Source of the DNA: Lolium rigidum
Lineage: Eukaryota; Streptophyta; Magnoliopsida; Poales; Poaceae
Length of the DNA: 64,000 nt
Assembly (NCBI RefSeq): GCF_022539505.1
Contig: NC_061508.1
Span: 38,000,256-38,064,255, forward strand
Direction of reading: 5' to 3'
The notes under the pieces were generated by a model. It saw nothing but the letters and a program-made list of their open reading frames with translations. It did not search any database and was not told the DNA's origin. The position numbers and the translations under genes are program-made. Positions 22,742 to 35,328 of this stretch are shown here, piece after piece. Each line of letters begins with the position of its first letter. Position 1 is the stretch's first letter.

Positions 22742-24508
22742 AACTGAATTGCGCTGTATATAATTTATGTAGGAGTATTATGACATGGTGAATGGAAGCA
22801 TGTAAAGCGCCTCGTGGATAGTTAAATTGGATGGGTCAATTAGGTCACCATTCTGGCAAATCCTCAAAATCAATATTCGTAAAAAAACTATACCATGGCA
22901 AAGTATTGTTTTAGTCCGTCAGATATGATTTACTGTCCCTAGGACGATCGACTAGGATTAGAGATTGCATCACTAATCATACATATCCTGGAACTACATA
23001 TTCAACCATATCACATTGCTAGTTGTAATCAGATGAGAACTCTGGAACACAATGGTAGCTGTACTATAGCCATGAGGTAGCAGCTTAGCTTTGTCCAGAC
23101 GCGGCCCTTGCATACGGCATGTGGTTTCCCCAAGATCGTGCTTCCATTCGCTGACCCATAAATTAACAAGAGCAATAATACGGTAGGTCACTAGGTTGGC
23201 ATTAAAGTGCAGCTTAGTCACGCATGATGTGCAAAAGCGCAGCTTAGTCAGAGCATCTGCTCATGTGCTGGCACACATGACCCCGAGCAGACGAAGCGCA
23301 CAGAGAGGCAGAGAGTCAGAGAGACTGGGGGTGTGAAATGATATCTCTTGTGTGATTGAGACGGGAAATTGTTTGTTGGGTTTGGTGATCTGAGCAAATT
23401 CTGGTTTTAACTCGTCTCTGCGAACATGAGAGATTATTATCTGGTTAACTCTCGTCCCAAATTGTTTAGCCTAAACCATCTGGGATGGGCCTAAATTCTA
23501 CTAGTGCATATGAATCTATCGACCGAAATATATGGACTTATGTGAATGCATTTCCTATGGGGTATCACATCTATGTTGTTTTTCAAATGAGGATTCTGAG
23601 ATATGATCCTAACAGAACCGTTGTAGACGCAACAACCGACTGAAATAGTTCTTACCTAAGATTGTAGTTCCTCCCTGTGGGGGCCTTCCTCGCATCTTTT
23701 CTTTGAAAAAGGCACTTCTTCAGTCTTGACTCCTCTTGAAAATGTCCGACATATGTTTTAACACAGATGAAATATGTATAATCTCAAATGGTTTCACTTC
23801 GGTTGTGAAACGGTATAGGATGGCATTCGAACAGAATACGATGACTTTTTCTATATCAAGGTTTCAATTTTTTTACCTTGTTTAATATTTTCCCCATCTC
23901 TCTCAAGCACATCACATAGTACTATAAAACAATTACACCAGATGTCTTAAGTTATAGAAAACATCGCCTCCCCTCTATTTTAACTCTGATATGGATGATA
24001 CATTTTTTCAAAACAATGTGTAGAATAATAATGTAAATTTTTAGCACCACGTCTTGACAGTTCAAATTTCTTGTATTATGATTTATTTTCACATTTAATT
24101 TGGGTAATTTATAAATACTTAAAAATCATAAAATATTTTAAAACATATTTCATGTATAATTTAGAATATTACACCGGGATTAGATGGAGTAAAATGGCTA
24201 TGAACGATTTTAAGGGATATTTATTGACTTAAATATGAACTTGGGGTGGAGAAATCCATAAATGAAACCTTATGCAGTTTAGACTACATGCAATCCTTAT
24301 GCGGTTTCTACAAAGATTGGGATTTATTTGGTGGCTAAATTGGATCTAGTCTACGAAACTAGAATTTAGTAATTTATCTAATCTAAACAAAGAACCGATC
24401 TAATCTTTGATTTTGATCGGGTGCCGTGCCCCCGAGAAGATTACTCCCCGAGGGCAGCGCATTGTGAAAGTGGTGGAAAACCCTAGGATCGACGTTGTGA
24501 GACTAACC
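22742..24508. other. No recognisable feature
   Basis: AT-rich sequence without long frames, repeats or motifs I can name. Confidence 0.6.
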
Positions 24509-24660
24509 GCTCTGATACCATGTAAAAATTATAGAACCCTAATATTTTGGTGTGTATTGCAATGATCTTCAAGGGATATATATAGAGGTACATAACTTGA
24601 AGGCTAAGATATCTAAATATTCACGTACTCTAATAAACTCCACCGTGGGCATGACAAGTG
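24509..24660 (-). repeat. Copia LTR end and primer-site relic
   Basis: GCTCTGATACCA at 24509-24520 is the reverse of the initiator-Met primer site TGGTATCAGAGC. It directly abuts TGTAAAAATTATAG (24521), which fits an LTR of a minus-strand Copia element. The outer LTR end was not found, so the end coordinate is nominal. Confidence 0.45.
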
Positions 24661-25252
24661 GGAATACGCGCAAAGTTTGTTAAATGGCGTCAAATTTAAA
24701 CTAATGCACATTTAGAGGGTACAAGAAGAAAATGAAGAGTGGTCATTTCTCCGTATAGGAGAAGATTCATTCGCCGGCGAATAAATAACTGTTGTGGAAA
24801 TCCTACTACGGAGTACTGTTTCTTTCCGCGTGTGAGGCTCCCACTATGTCGGAAAGCTAATTGAACAAAAATCAATTTGTTCTCCTTGCTGCCTGTACAA
24901 TGTATGTTTGTAGACTACGCACGCCTGAATATAAAATCGAAAAGTGCTCCTAGAAAAACCAAAAGTATTGCTCCCGAAAATAAAGAACCACACAAAAGTA
25001 CCAACTCAACATTATCACCATGACCTAATGCATTATAGAATGATCGATCCCCCAACACGATGAAATAAACAACCAGACATGAGCATACATCCGAGATCCG
25101 ACCGGAAGAAGGATCCCCAGCTCATGTGTTCCTCAACGAAGGCGCCTAGCTAGCTCGTCCTGGCCACAAGTAGCTTCTCTACATCTCAAGATTGAGATAA
25201 TGTATAGCAGTTGAGGTGATAATGCCATGCAGCATACACGCGAAATAAGGCC

Positions 25253-25735
25253 TGTTAGAGTACCTATATGTAGAAATAGACTAAGACTCTAAACCTTGTT
25301 GTATTTTAAGTCTACCTCTCTATGTACCTTTTTATATATCTCACGAGGGTTATTGAAATAAACACGAAATAATTCTAGGTCATCATATGGTATCAGAGCC
25401 AATAGGTATCAAGTTCGAGAGCCTCCTCTTGCAGTATTAAACAAAAACAAAAAAAAGATCCTGCGGCCTACACCAAACCCACAATAAGAACTAAAATAGC
25501 CTCAACGTGAGGAAATATTGAATATAAATATACCGCATAGCCTCCTTTCATCAGTTCGAACTAATTGGTCAATTGCTTAGATGCATACAGCTTATAAGTA
25601 TTATAAGTAGAGGTTAAAGGTTCAAAACCCAAGAAATGCAATAAAAAGATATATTGCGGACTACCCTATCTGTGCACGTCAAGGCTCAGAAAAGGAGCAT
25701 AGACGTAAGGAGGAGTGTTATAGTGTAATGGCCGG
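25253..25735 (+). mobile_element. Candidate TRIM-like miniature Copia element
   Basis: TGTTAGAG...TCATCA (25253-25385, 133 bp) is followed after two bases by TGGTATCAGAGCC (25388-25400), the initiator-Met primer site. About 315 bp later a purine run aaggaggag is followed by TGTTATAGTG at 25716, a possible truncated 3' LTR. No ORF is present. The weak match between the two supposed LTRs leaves it uncertain; it may be only a Copia 5' end. Confidence 0.4.
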
Positions 25736-25970
25736 CCCTCTCTTAATCCGGACTTTTGGTTGAATTGGTGCGAGTGCAACAATCTTCTGTGGCTAACAAC
25801 TCCTTGCTAACCATATATATGCCACTATAGGATGAAAGTGGAAGTCGACGGTGTCCCATACCGCTATGCTGCACCACCTTTGGTCCAACAACAACATGCA
25901 CACCTTGATGACACCGAAAGAGAGACATAGTGCTTAGCACTTGCCATGAGCGGGCATGACGTGACACCTC

Positions 25971-27785
25971 TGTTGGAGATATGCCCAAGAGGCAATAATA
26001 AAATGGTTATTATAATATATCTTTGTGTTTATGATAATGTTTGCATAACATGCTATAATTGTATTAACCGGAACATTGATACATGTGTGTTATGTAAACA
26101 ACAAGGAGTCCCTAGTAAGCCTCTTGAATAACTAGCTTGTTGATTAATAGATGATCAAGGTTTCGTGATCATGAATATTGGATGTTATTAATAACAAGGT
26201 TATATCATTATGTGAATGATGTAATGGACACACCCAATTAAGCGTAGCATAAGATCACGTCATTAAGTTCATTTGCTATAAGCTTTCCGATACATAGTTA
26301 CCTAATCCTTTCGACCATGAGATCATGTAAATCACTTATGCCGGAAGGGTACCTTGATTACATCAAACGCCACTGCGTAAATGGGTGGTTATAAAGGTGG
26401 GATTAGGTATCCGGTAAGTATGAGTTGAGGCATATGGATCAACAGTGGGATTTGTCCATCCCGATGACGGATAGATATACTCTGGGCCCTCTCGGTGGAA
26501 TGTCGTCTAAATATCTTGCAAGCATATGAATGGTTCATAAGAGACCACATACCACGGTACGAGTAAAGAGTACTTGTCAGGAGACGAGGTTGAACAAGGT
26601 ATCGTGATACCGATGATCAAACCTCGGACAAGTAAAATATCGCGTGACAAAGGGAATCCGTATCGTATGTAAATGGTTCAATCGATCACTAAAGTCATCG
26701 TTGAATATGTGGGAGCCATTATGGATCTCCTGGTCCCGCTATTGGTTATTGGTCGGAGAGAAGTCTCAACCATGTCTGCATAGTTCACGAACCGTAGGGT
26801 GACACACTTAAGGTTTGATGTCGTTTGAGTAGATATGGAATATGGAATGGAGTTCGAAGTTTTGTTCGGAGTCTCGGATGGGATCCAGGACATTTCGAGA
26901 AGTTCCGGAATGGTCCGGAGAATAAGATTCATATATAGGAAGTCATATTCCAAGTTTGGAAGTGATCCGGTGCATTTATGGAAGGTTCTAGAAGGTTCTA
27001 GAAAAGTCCGGAAGGAACGCACTATGGAAGGTGGAGTCCCGGAGGGACTCCACATCCATGCCGGCTAAACCCTAGAGGGGGAGTCCCAGGTGGACTCCAC
27101 CTATGGTGGCCGGCCACCCCCCACCAAGGAAAGGTGGGAGTCCCACCTTGAGTAGGACTCCCTCCTTGGGTAGGTTTCCCACCAAAGGTAGGTTTGCTTT
27201 TGGGGTCTTATTCGAAGACTTGGGATCCAACTCTTGGGGCTTCCACCTATATAATGAGGGGCAAGGGGAGGGGGCCGGCCACACCAAGCCACCCTTGGCC
27301 GCAGCCCTAGTTAGCCGGCGCCCAAGCCCCCTCTCCCCAAACCCTAGCCTCTCCTTCTCCACAACCTCTCCCGCATACGCTTAGGCGAAGCCCTGCAGGA
27401 GATCTCCACCACCACCGCCACCACGCCGTCGTGCTGCCGGGATTCCGAGGAGGATCTACTACTTCCGCTGCCCGCTGGAACGGGGAGGAGGATGTCGTCT
27501 TCATCAACACCGTACGTGTGACCGAGTACGGAGGTGCTGCCCGATTGTGGCACCGTCAAGTTCTTCTACGCGCTTTTGCAAGCGGTCAAGATCTTCTACG
27601 CGCTTTTGCAAGCGGCAAGTGATCGACTACATCCACCACGAGATCTAATCTCGTTAGGCTTTGGAAATCTTCGAGGGTTAGTCTCATGATCTTCTCGTTG
27701 CTACCATCTACTAGATTAGATCTTGGCTTGTGTTTTCGTTCTTGCGGTAGGAAAATTTTTGTTTTCTATGCTATGAATCCCAACA
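25971..27785 (+). repeat. Angela-type Copia LTR 1 (1815 bp)
   Basis: It runs from TGTTGGAGATATGCCC to GAATCCCAACA. I recognise it as the abundant Triticeae Angela (BARE-like) LTR, including the TATATAA box and the ACGCGCTTTTGCAAGCGG repeats near the end. The left flank is acctc (25966-25970). It differs from LTR 2 at roughly two dozen positions by eye. Confidence 0.92.
27248..27255 (+). promoter_or_regulatory. TATA box of Angela LTR 1
   Basis: TATATAAT before GAGGGGC, the known position of the Angela/BARE promoter; the same box is at 58339-58346 in LTR 2. Confidence 0.7.
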
Positions 27786-27786
27786 G

Positions 27787-27799
27787 TGGTATCAGAGCC
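27787..27799 (+). other. Initiator-Met primer binding site of Angela unit 1
   Basis: TGGTATCAGAGCC one base after the LTR, typical of Copia elements. Confidence 0.9.
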
Positions 27800-29384
27800 G
27801 TGTCTATGCATAGATTGGTTGCACGAGTAGAACACAATTGTTTTGTGGGCGTTGATGCTTTTGTTGTCTTTACTTCGTGTACTTTGCATCTTGCGGCATA
27901 GTGGGATGAAGCGGCCCGGGCTAACTTTACATGACCCCGTTCATGAGACTTGCTCCACGCTCGACATGCAACTTGTATTGCATAAGTGGCTTTGCGGGTG
28001 TCTGTCTCTCCCACTATAGTGAAGATCCAATTTACTCTTTCTATTGACAACACTAGTATCACCGTTGTGGTTCATGTTCGTAGGTAGATTAGATCTTACT
28101 CGAAAACCCTAAACCACGTAAAATATGCAAACCAAATTAGAGGCGTCTAACTTGTTTTTGCAGGGTTTGGTGATGTGATATGGCCATGATGTGATGATGA
28201 ATATGTATGAGATGATCATTATTGTATTGTGGCAACCGGCATGAGCCTTATGGTTGTCTTTAAATTTCATGTTGAGTATTATTTCAAAGTAGTTGTAATA
28301 GTTGCTACATGCGGTGAACAACCATGAAGACGGCGCCATGGACCTTGACGCTACGCCGACGATGATGGAGATCATGCCCGTTGATGATGGAGATCATGTC
28401 CGTGCTTTGGAGAAGAAGATCAAAGGCGCAAAGACTAAAGGGCCATATCATATCACATATGAATTGCATGTGATGTTAATCCTTTATGCATCTTATTTTG
28501 CTTAGATCGCGACGGTAGCATTATAAGATGACCCCTCACATTAATATCAAGATAATAAAGTGTTCTCCCCTCGTATGCACCGTTGCTACAGTTCGTCGTT
28601 TCGAAGCATCTCGTGATGATCGGATGTGATAGACTCAACGTTCACATACAACGGGTGTAAGCCATGTTTGCACACGCGGAATACTTGGGTTTGCTTGACG
28701 AGCCTAGCATGTACAGACATGGCCTCGGGACAACGGAAACCGAAAGGTTGAACACGAGTCATATGGATGATATGATCAACATGTTGATGTTCACCTTTGA
28801 AGCTACATCATCTCACGTGATGATCGGTTTTGGTGTAGTGGATGTGGATCGTGTACCACTTAACAACTATGAGGGATGTTGTATTAAGTGGGAGTTCATT
28901 AGTAATTAGATTAAAACTTGAACTAATTATCATAAACATAGTCTGAGTAGTATTATGAATTAAATTTGTAGAATTGGCATCCATTTTTCTACCATGCGTT
29001 AGTCTTGTAATTGAGTTTGAAATACTGTTAAGTCTGACAATTAACTTTACGGATTGGTACCGTATTGTTAAAGAATCAAGAAATAATTAAGTCCTATTGC
29101 AAACTTTTAGTAAACCTCACATTGTTGATTCAAAGAGCTATGGTTTCAATTAGTACCTACAATTATCTTGTCTCCGTGAAACTTGATGTTCAAATTTGTT
29201 TGAAAAGTAAGGAGCTGAAAAGTTTTGTTTTCGTAAAGAAGAGAGGTATGAGATATATGCGATATCTAAGACCTTACTGCAAGATGATAGAATATAATCT
29301 AGTGAGACTACATAAACTCATAAGTTTTATGGGAATGTACGAAGGTTGAAGACGCCAGGCGTCCCAATCCTCCAACTATTGGGG

Positions 29385-30979
29385 TGATACGCGTAGATGT
29401 ACACGTCCGTTGGGAACCCCAAGAGGAAGGTATGATGCGTATAGAAGCAAGTTTCCCTCAGTATGAAACCAAGGTTTAATCGAACCAGTAGGAGCCAAGA
29501 AGCACGTTGAAGGTTGATGGTCGCGAAATGTGATGCGGCGCAACACCAGGGATTCCGGCGCCAACGCGGAACCCGCACAACACAACCAAAGTACTTTGTC
29601 CCAACGAAACGGTGAGGTTGTCAATCTCACCGGCTTGCTGTAACAAAGGATTAAACGTATCGAGTGGAAGATGTTTGCAAAGAAAACAGTAAAACACAAT
29701 TGCAGTAGATTGTATGCTATGTAAAGAATAGGACCGGGGTCCACAGTTCACTAGAGGTGTCTCTCCCATAAGATAAAAGAATGTTGGGTGAACAAATTAC
29801 AGTCGGGCAATTGACAAATAGAGAAAGGCATAACAATGCATATACATGATATGATAAATATAGTGAGATTTAATTGGGCATTACGACAAAGTACATAGAC
29901 CGCCATCCAACCGCATCTATGCCTAAAAAGTCCACCTTCGAGGTTATCATCCGAACCCCATTCAGTATTAAGTTGCTAAGCAACAGACAATTGCATTAAG
30001 TATGGTGCGTAATGTAATCGACAACTACATCCTTAGACATAGAATCAATGTTTTATCCCTAGTGGCAACAAGCACATCCACAACGTTAGAACTTTCTCGT
30101 CATCGTCCCGCATTTAATGGAGGCATGAACCCACTATCGAGCATAAATACTCCCTCTTGGAGTTAAGAGTAAAAACTTGGCCAGAGCCTCTACTAATAAC
30201 GGAGAGCATGCAAGATCATAAACAACACATAAACAATAGATTGATAATCACCATAATCATATAGTACTCTCTATCCATCGGATCCCGACAAACACAACAT
30301 ATAGAATTACAGATAGATGATCTTGATCATGTTAGGCAGCTCACAAGATCCAACAATGAAGCACAACAAGGAGAAGACGGCCATCTAGCTACTGCTATGG
30401 ACCCATGGTCCAGGGGTGAACTACTCACTCATCACTCCGGAGGCGACCATGGCGGTGTAGAGTCCTCCGGGAGATGAATCCCCTCTCCGGCAGGGTGCCG
30501 GAGGCGATCTCCTGAATCCCCCGAGATGGGATTCGCGGCGGCGGCGTCTCCGGAAGGTTTTCCGTATCGTGGCTCTCGGTATCGGGGGTTTCGCGACGGA
30601 GACTTTAAGTAGGCGGAAGGGCAACGCGGGGGCCACACGAGGTGCCCAGGGGTAGGGCCGCGCGGCCGGGGCCCGGGCCGCGCCGCCCTGTCCCCCGGCT
30701 GCCTCGTGGCCCCACTTCGTTATCTCTTCGGTCTTCCGGAAGCTTCGTGCAAAAATAGGACCCCGGGCGAAAGTTTCGTCCAATTCCGAGAATATTTCCT
30801 TACTAGGATTTCTGAAACCAAAAACAGCAGAAAACAAAGAATCGGCTCTTCGGCATCTTGTTAATAGGTTAGTTCCGGAAAATGCATAAATATGACATAT
30901 AATGTGCATAAAACATGTAGGTATCATCAATAAAGTAGCATGGAACATAAGAAATTATCGATACGTTGGAGACGTATCA
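29385..30979 (-). repeat. 3' LTR of element D
   Basis: It starts TGATACGCGTAGATG on the plus strand and ends GACGTATCA. On the minus strand it is preceded by the polypurine tract ctaagcttggggatgc (30980-30995). GC-rich frames inside it are not genes. Confidence 0.9.
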
Positions 30980-32160
30980 GCATCCCCAAGCTTAGTTCTC
31001 GCTCGTCCCGAGCAGGTAAAACGATAACAAAGATAATTTCTGAAGTGACATGCCATCATAATCTTGATCATACTATTTGTAAACATATGTAATGAATGCA
31101 GCGATCAAAACAAAAGTAATGACATGAGTAAACAAGTGAATCATATGACAAAGACTTTTCATGAATAGTACTTCAAGACAAGCATCAATAAGTCTTGCAT
31201 AAGAGTTAACTCATAAAACAATAAATCAAAGTAAAGGTGTTGAAGCAACACAAAGGAAGATTAAGTTTCAGCAGCTTGCTTTCAACTTATAACATGTATA
31301 TCTCATGGATATTGTCAACATAAAGTAATATAACAAGTGCAATATGCAAGTATGTAGGAATCAATGCACAGTTCACACAAGTGTTTGCTTCTTAAGGTGG
31401 AAGGAGATAGGTAAACTGACTCAACAATAAAAGTAAAAGAAAGGTCCTTCAAAGAGGAAAGCATCGATTGCTGTATTTGTGCTAGAGCTTTTATTTTGAA
31501 AACATGAAACAATTTTGTCAACGGTAGTAATAAAGCATATGAGTTATGTAAATTATATCTTACAAGTTGCAAGCCTCATGCATAGTATACTAATAGTGCC
31601 CGCACCTCGTCCTACTTAACTTGGACTACCGGATCTTTGCATGCCATGTTTCAACCAAGTGTCACAAAGGGGTACCTCCATGCCGCTCGTACAAAGGTCT
31701 AAGGAGAATGCTCACATTTTGGATTTCTCGCTTTTGATTATTCTCAACTTAGACATCCATACCGGGACAACATGGACAACAGATAATGGACTCCTCTTTA
31801 ATGCATAAGCATGTAGCAACAATTATTATTCTCATATGAGATTGATGATATATGTCCAAAACTGAAACTTCCACCATGATTCATGGCTTTAGTTAGCGGC
31901 CCAATGTTCTTCTCTAACAATTTTGCATGCTCCAACCACTAAAATGATAGATCCTTCAGCACAAGACGGACATGCATAGCAACTCACATGATATTCAACA
32001 ATAGTTGATGGCGTTCCCCGAAGCATGGTTATCGCACAACAAGCAACTTAATAAAAGATAAAGTGCATAAGTACATATTCAATACTACGATAGTTTTTAT
32101 GGCTATTTTGTCCCATGAGCTATATATTGCAAAGGTGAATGATGGAATTTTAAAGGTAGC
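30980..32160 (-). other. Non-coding body of element D, part 2
   Basis: AT-rich and non-coding up to the 3' LTR; homologous to 60613-61800 of G. Confidence 0.65.
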
Positions 32161-33673
32161 TGATACGTCTCCAACGTATCCATAATTTCTGTCGTTCCAT
32201 GCTTGTTTTATGACAATACTTACATGTTTTGCTTGCACTTTATGATGTTTTTATGCGTTTTCCGGAACTAACCTATTAACAAGATGCCACAGTGCCGGTT
32301 CTCGTTTTCTCGCTGTTTTGGTTCCGTAAAGGCTGTTCGGGCAATATTCTCGGAATTGGACGAAATCAACGCCAAAGATCTTATTTTTCCCGGAAGCATC
32401 CAGAACACCGAAGAAGAGTCGGAGGAGAGCCGAGGGGCCACCAGGAGGGTGGGCCGCGCGGGCTAGCCCCAGGCCGCGCCCCCCTATGAGGAGGCCACCC
32501 TGTCAGCCCTCCTGCGCCGCCTCTTCGCCTATTTAACCCCTTTCGACCTAAAAACACCGTACCACTTGACGAAACTCCAGAAAGACTCCAGGGGCGCCGC
32601 CACCATCGCGAAACTCCAACTCGGGGACAGAAGTCTCGTCCCGGCACCCTGCCGGGACGGGGAAGTGCCCCGGAAGCCATCTCCATCAACGCCACCGCCT
32701 CCATCATGCTCCGTGAGTAGTTCCCCCATGGACTACGGGTTCTAGCCGTAGCTAGTTGGTATTCTCTCCCCCATGTACTTCAATACAATGATCTCATGAG
32801 CTGCCTTACATGATTGAGATTCATCCGATGTAATCGGTGTTGTGTTTGTTGGGATCCGATGGATGATACATTATGATTAGTCTATCTATAAAGTTTGTGA
32901 AGTTATTGTTGCTGCGATCTTGTTATGCTTAATGCTTGTCACTAGGGCCCGAGTGGCATGATCTTAGATTTGAGCTCTATAATTATTGCTTAGATTGTAT
33001 CTACAAGTTGTATGCACATGTCACCGTCCGGAACCAAAGGCCCCGAAGTGACAGAAATCGGGACAACCGGAGGGGATGGCGGTGATGTGAGGGACACATG
33101 TTTTCACGGAGTGTTAATGCTTTGCTCCGGTGCTCTATTAAAAGGAGTACCTTAATATCCAGTAGTTTCCCTAGAGGCCCGGCTGCCACCGGCTGGTAGG
33201 ACAATAGATGTTGTGCAAGTTTCTCATTGCGAGCACGTACGACTATAATTGGAAAACATGCCTACATGATTAATGAATTGATGTTCTTTCTTAATGTCTT
33301 ATCAATCCTATCAATTGCCCAACCGTAATTTGTTCACCCAACACTTGTTATTGGAGAGTTACCACTAGTGTAGATAGCTGGGAACCCCGGTCCATCTTTC
33401 ATCATCATATACTCGTTCTACATGTCAACTATTTTCTGGTACCATTGCTCTCATATTACTATTACTGCTGCTGTGTTACTGTTACTACTGCTCTCATATT
33501 ACTGCTACTTTCACATCACCCCTGTTACTAGTGCTTTTCCGAGTGCAGCTGAATTGACAACTCGGTTGTTAAGGCTTATAAGTATTCTTTACCTCCCCTT
33601 GTGTCGAATCAATAAATTTGGGTTTTACTTCCCTCGAAGACTCGTTGCGATCCCCTATACTTGTGGGTCATCA
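32161..33673 (+). repeat. 5' LTR of element E
   Basis: TGATACGTCTCC to GGGTCATCA; TATTTAA box at about 32530-32536. Open frames inside it are LTR sequence. Confidence 0.92.
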
Positions 33674-33684
33674 AGACTATTTTC

Positions 33685-33702
33685 CGGCGCCGTTGCCGGG
33701 GA
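33685..33702 (+). other. Asp-type primer binding site of element E (altered first base)
   Basis: Reads CGGCGCCGTTGCCGGGGA; in B, D and F the first base is T. This is another CTG to CCG difference. Confidence 0.8.
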
Positions 33703-33939
33703 GGCATAGCTCTACTCATAAGTTCACCTGGGGAGTACACTCTACAACTCTCTCTGCTTTTATTTTATTTTGTCTTGCTAGTTTATTTCTGTCTAGTTTA
33801 TTTGTGCTTAGTTTATTTCTGTCTAGTTTTACTTTGCTTAGTTTACTTTTGTCTAGTTTATTTTTGTCTAGTTTTATTTTCCCTATATACCCGAAAATCC
33901 ATAAAAATTTGAAAAACCTAAAAATTAAAAACTGATGTT

Positions 33940-35328
33940 ATGGGAGAACCAACAACTTACTTGGAGCTTATAGAATGTTATAATAATTATAGAGAATCAA
34001 GAACTGGTAAAATAATGAGTGCTATGATAGAAAAATTAAATACAATTGCTAAAATCTTGCTTAAACGCCATGATATAAACTGTTGCTCTGAACATGATAC
34101 TAAACATCTTAAATTTCAATGTGGCTTTAGCGAGGAAGTTTTAATTAAGAACTATAATCGGAATTGCTATATTCATTATGGGTTCGAAGAGGTAGAACAA
34201 TTTGTCTTATTTATGGGAGCCTCCGAGATAGAATCCTTCATGGTTGAGAATTATGAAACTTGTGCTATTTGTAAGGACCTTAAAGATTATGTCTCTACTA
34301 TCCTTAATTCTTGCATAGAATGCTACAGTAGGAATCCGTATATCCTTGATTATAAAGAGAGACACATTAATGCACAAGAATGCACTCACAATTTGCAGGA
34401 ACCGGTGGAAGAAGAAATTGATGAACCTGAAAGCTCATTGGATGAAAAAGAGGAGGAAATTGATGAACCTGAAAGCTCATTGGATGAAAAAGAAGAGGAG
34501 AGTGATGAACAAAAGGAGGAAGAATGGATTAGCTACCCATGTCAACCTTCTAATGAAAGTAACTCTTTATCTCTTACACTATTTGATTGCCCTCCATGCT
34601 TACCGGAAGAGGTTGAATGTTATGTTCCTGTGGATTCTCTTGAAATAGTACCTATGAGTAATACTTGTGAGAATGATTATGCTACTGTTATTTATGATAA
34701 TCCATGCTACTTTGATAAATCTTATGATAATGCTTTGTTTGTGCCCGATGTCGAAATGCATGGTACTAAAGAATTTTGCTTGGCAAATGTTTATGATAAA
34801 GCTCTAGATGATGGTCCTATGTTACTTGATAATATTAATTGTACTACTAATGAAAATGGGATTGGAGAGTTCTTGACTTATTCTATGAGTCCCATATCTA
34901 TTGAGATTGATCACCTACCTTGTTATATTATTAATAAAAGTAAGTTTGAAAGTTTTAATTCCACTATTCTTGAACTTGATAAAAATTATGTGTTTGGAAA
35001 TCATGAAGAGTATGCTGCATGTGATAGTTATATTGTTGAGTTTGTTCATGAAGCTACTGAAAATTATTATGAGAGAGGAAAATATGGTTGTAGAAATTTT
35101 CATGGTACTAATACACCTCTCTATATGCTGAAATTGCTGAAGTTACACTTGTTCTATCTACTTATGCTTGTCACTTTGTTCTTCATGAACTTATTCGTGT
35201 ATAAGATTCCTTTCCATAGTAAGCATGTGAGACTTAAATGTGTTTTGAATTTGCTTTTTGATGCTCTCTTTTGCTTCAAATACTATTTCTTGCGAGTGCA
35301 TCATTTAAAACTGCTGAGCCCATCTTGA
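33940..35328 (+). CDS. Unknown 462-codon ORF of element E
   Basis: An intact frame 237 bases after the primer site. The N-terminal third is Cys/Tyr-rich with a CAIC(K)-type pair near residue 110. Residues 158-185 hold two exact-length 14-residue acidic repeats (EEIDEPESSLDEKE), encoded by a 42-bp tandem duplication at 34411-34494. The middle is acidic. The last 75 residues contain a strongly hydrophobic stretch (LHLFYLLMLVTLFFMNLFV) that could span a membrane. It is not homologous to the ORF in D or G, although it sits in the same slot. I do not recognise the family; an envelope-like role is not supported by anything except the hydrophobic tail. Confidence 0.75.
   Translation: MGEPTTYLELIECYNNYRESRTGKIMSAMIEKLNTIAKILLKRHDINCCSEHDTKHLKFQCGFSEEVLIKNYNRNCYIHYGFEEVEQFVLFMGASEIESFMVENYETCAICKDLKDYVSTILNSCIECYSRNPYILDYKERHINAQECTHNLQEPVEEEIDEPESSLDEKEEEIDEPESSLDEKEEESDEQKEEEWISYPCQPSNESNSLSLTLFDCPPCLPEEVECYVPVDSLEIVPMSNTCENDYATVIYDNPCYFDKSYDNALFVPDVEMHGTKEFCLANVYDKALDDGPMLLDNINCTTNENGIGEFLTYSMSPISIEIDHLPCYIINKSKFESFNSTILELDKNYVFGNHEEYAACDSYIVEFVHEATENYYERGKYGCRNFHGTNTPLYMLKLLKLHLFYLLMLVTLFFMNLFVYKIPFHSKHVRLKCVLNLLFDALFCFKYYFLRVHHLKLLSPS

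Noticed and set aside
27072..27622. Several 60-100 codon frames, duplicated at 58163-58713
   Set aside because: Both sets sit in the Angela LTRs near the promoter and leader.
27787..27799. TGGTATCAGAGCC and TGGCGCCGTTGCC as tRNA gene fragments
   Set aside because: They sit directly inside LTRs and are primer binding sites; no cloverleaf surrounds them.
30421..30948. A 175-codon minus-strand frame, with a relative at 42595-42957
   Set aside because: It is LTR sequence of element D on the transcribed strand; breaks between the copies show no coding constraint.
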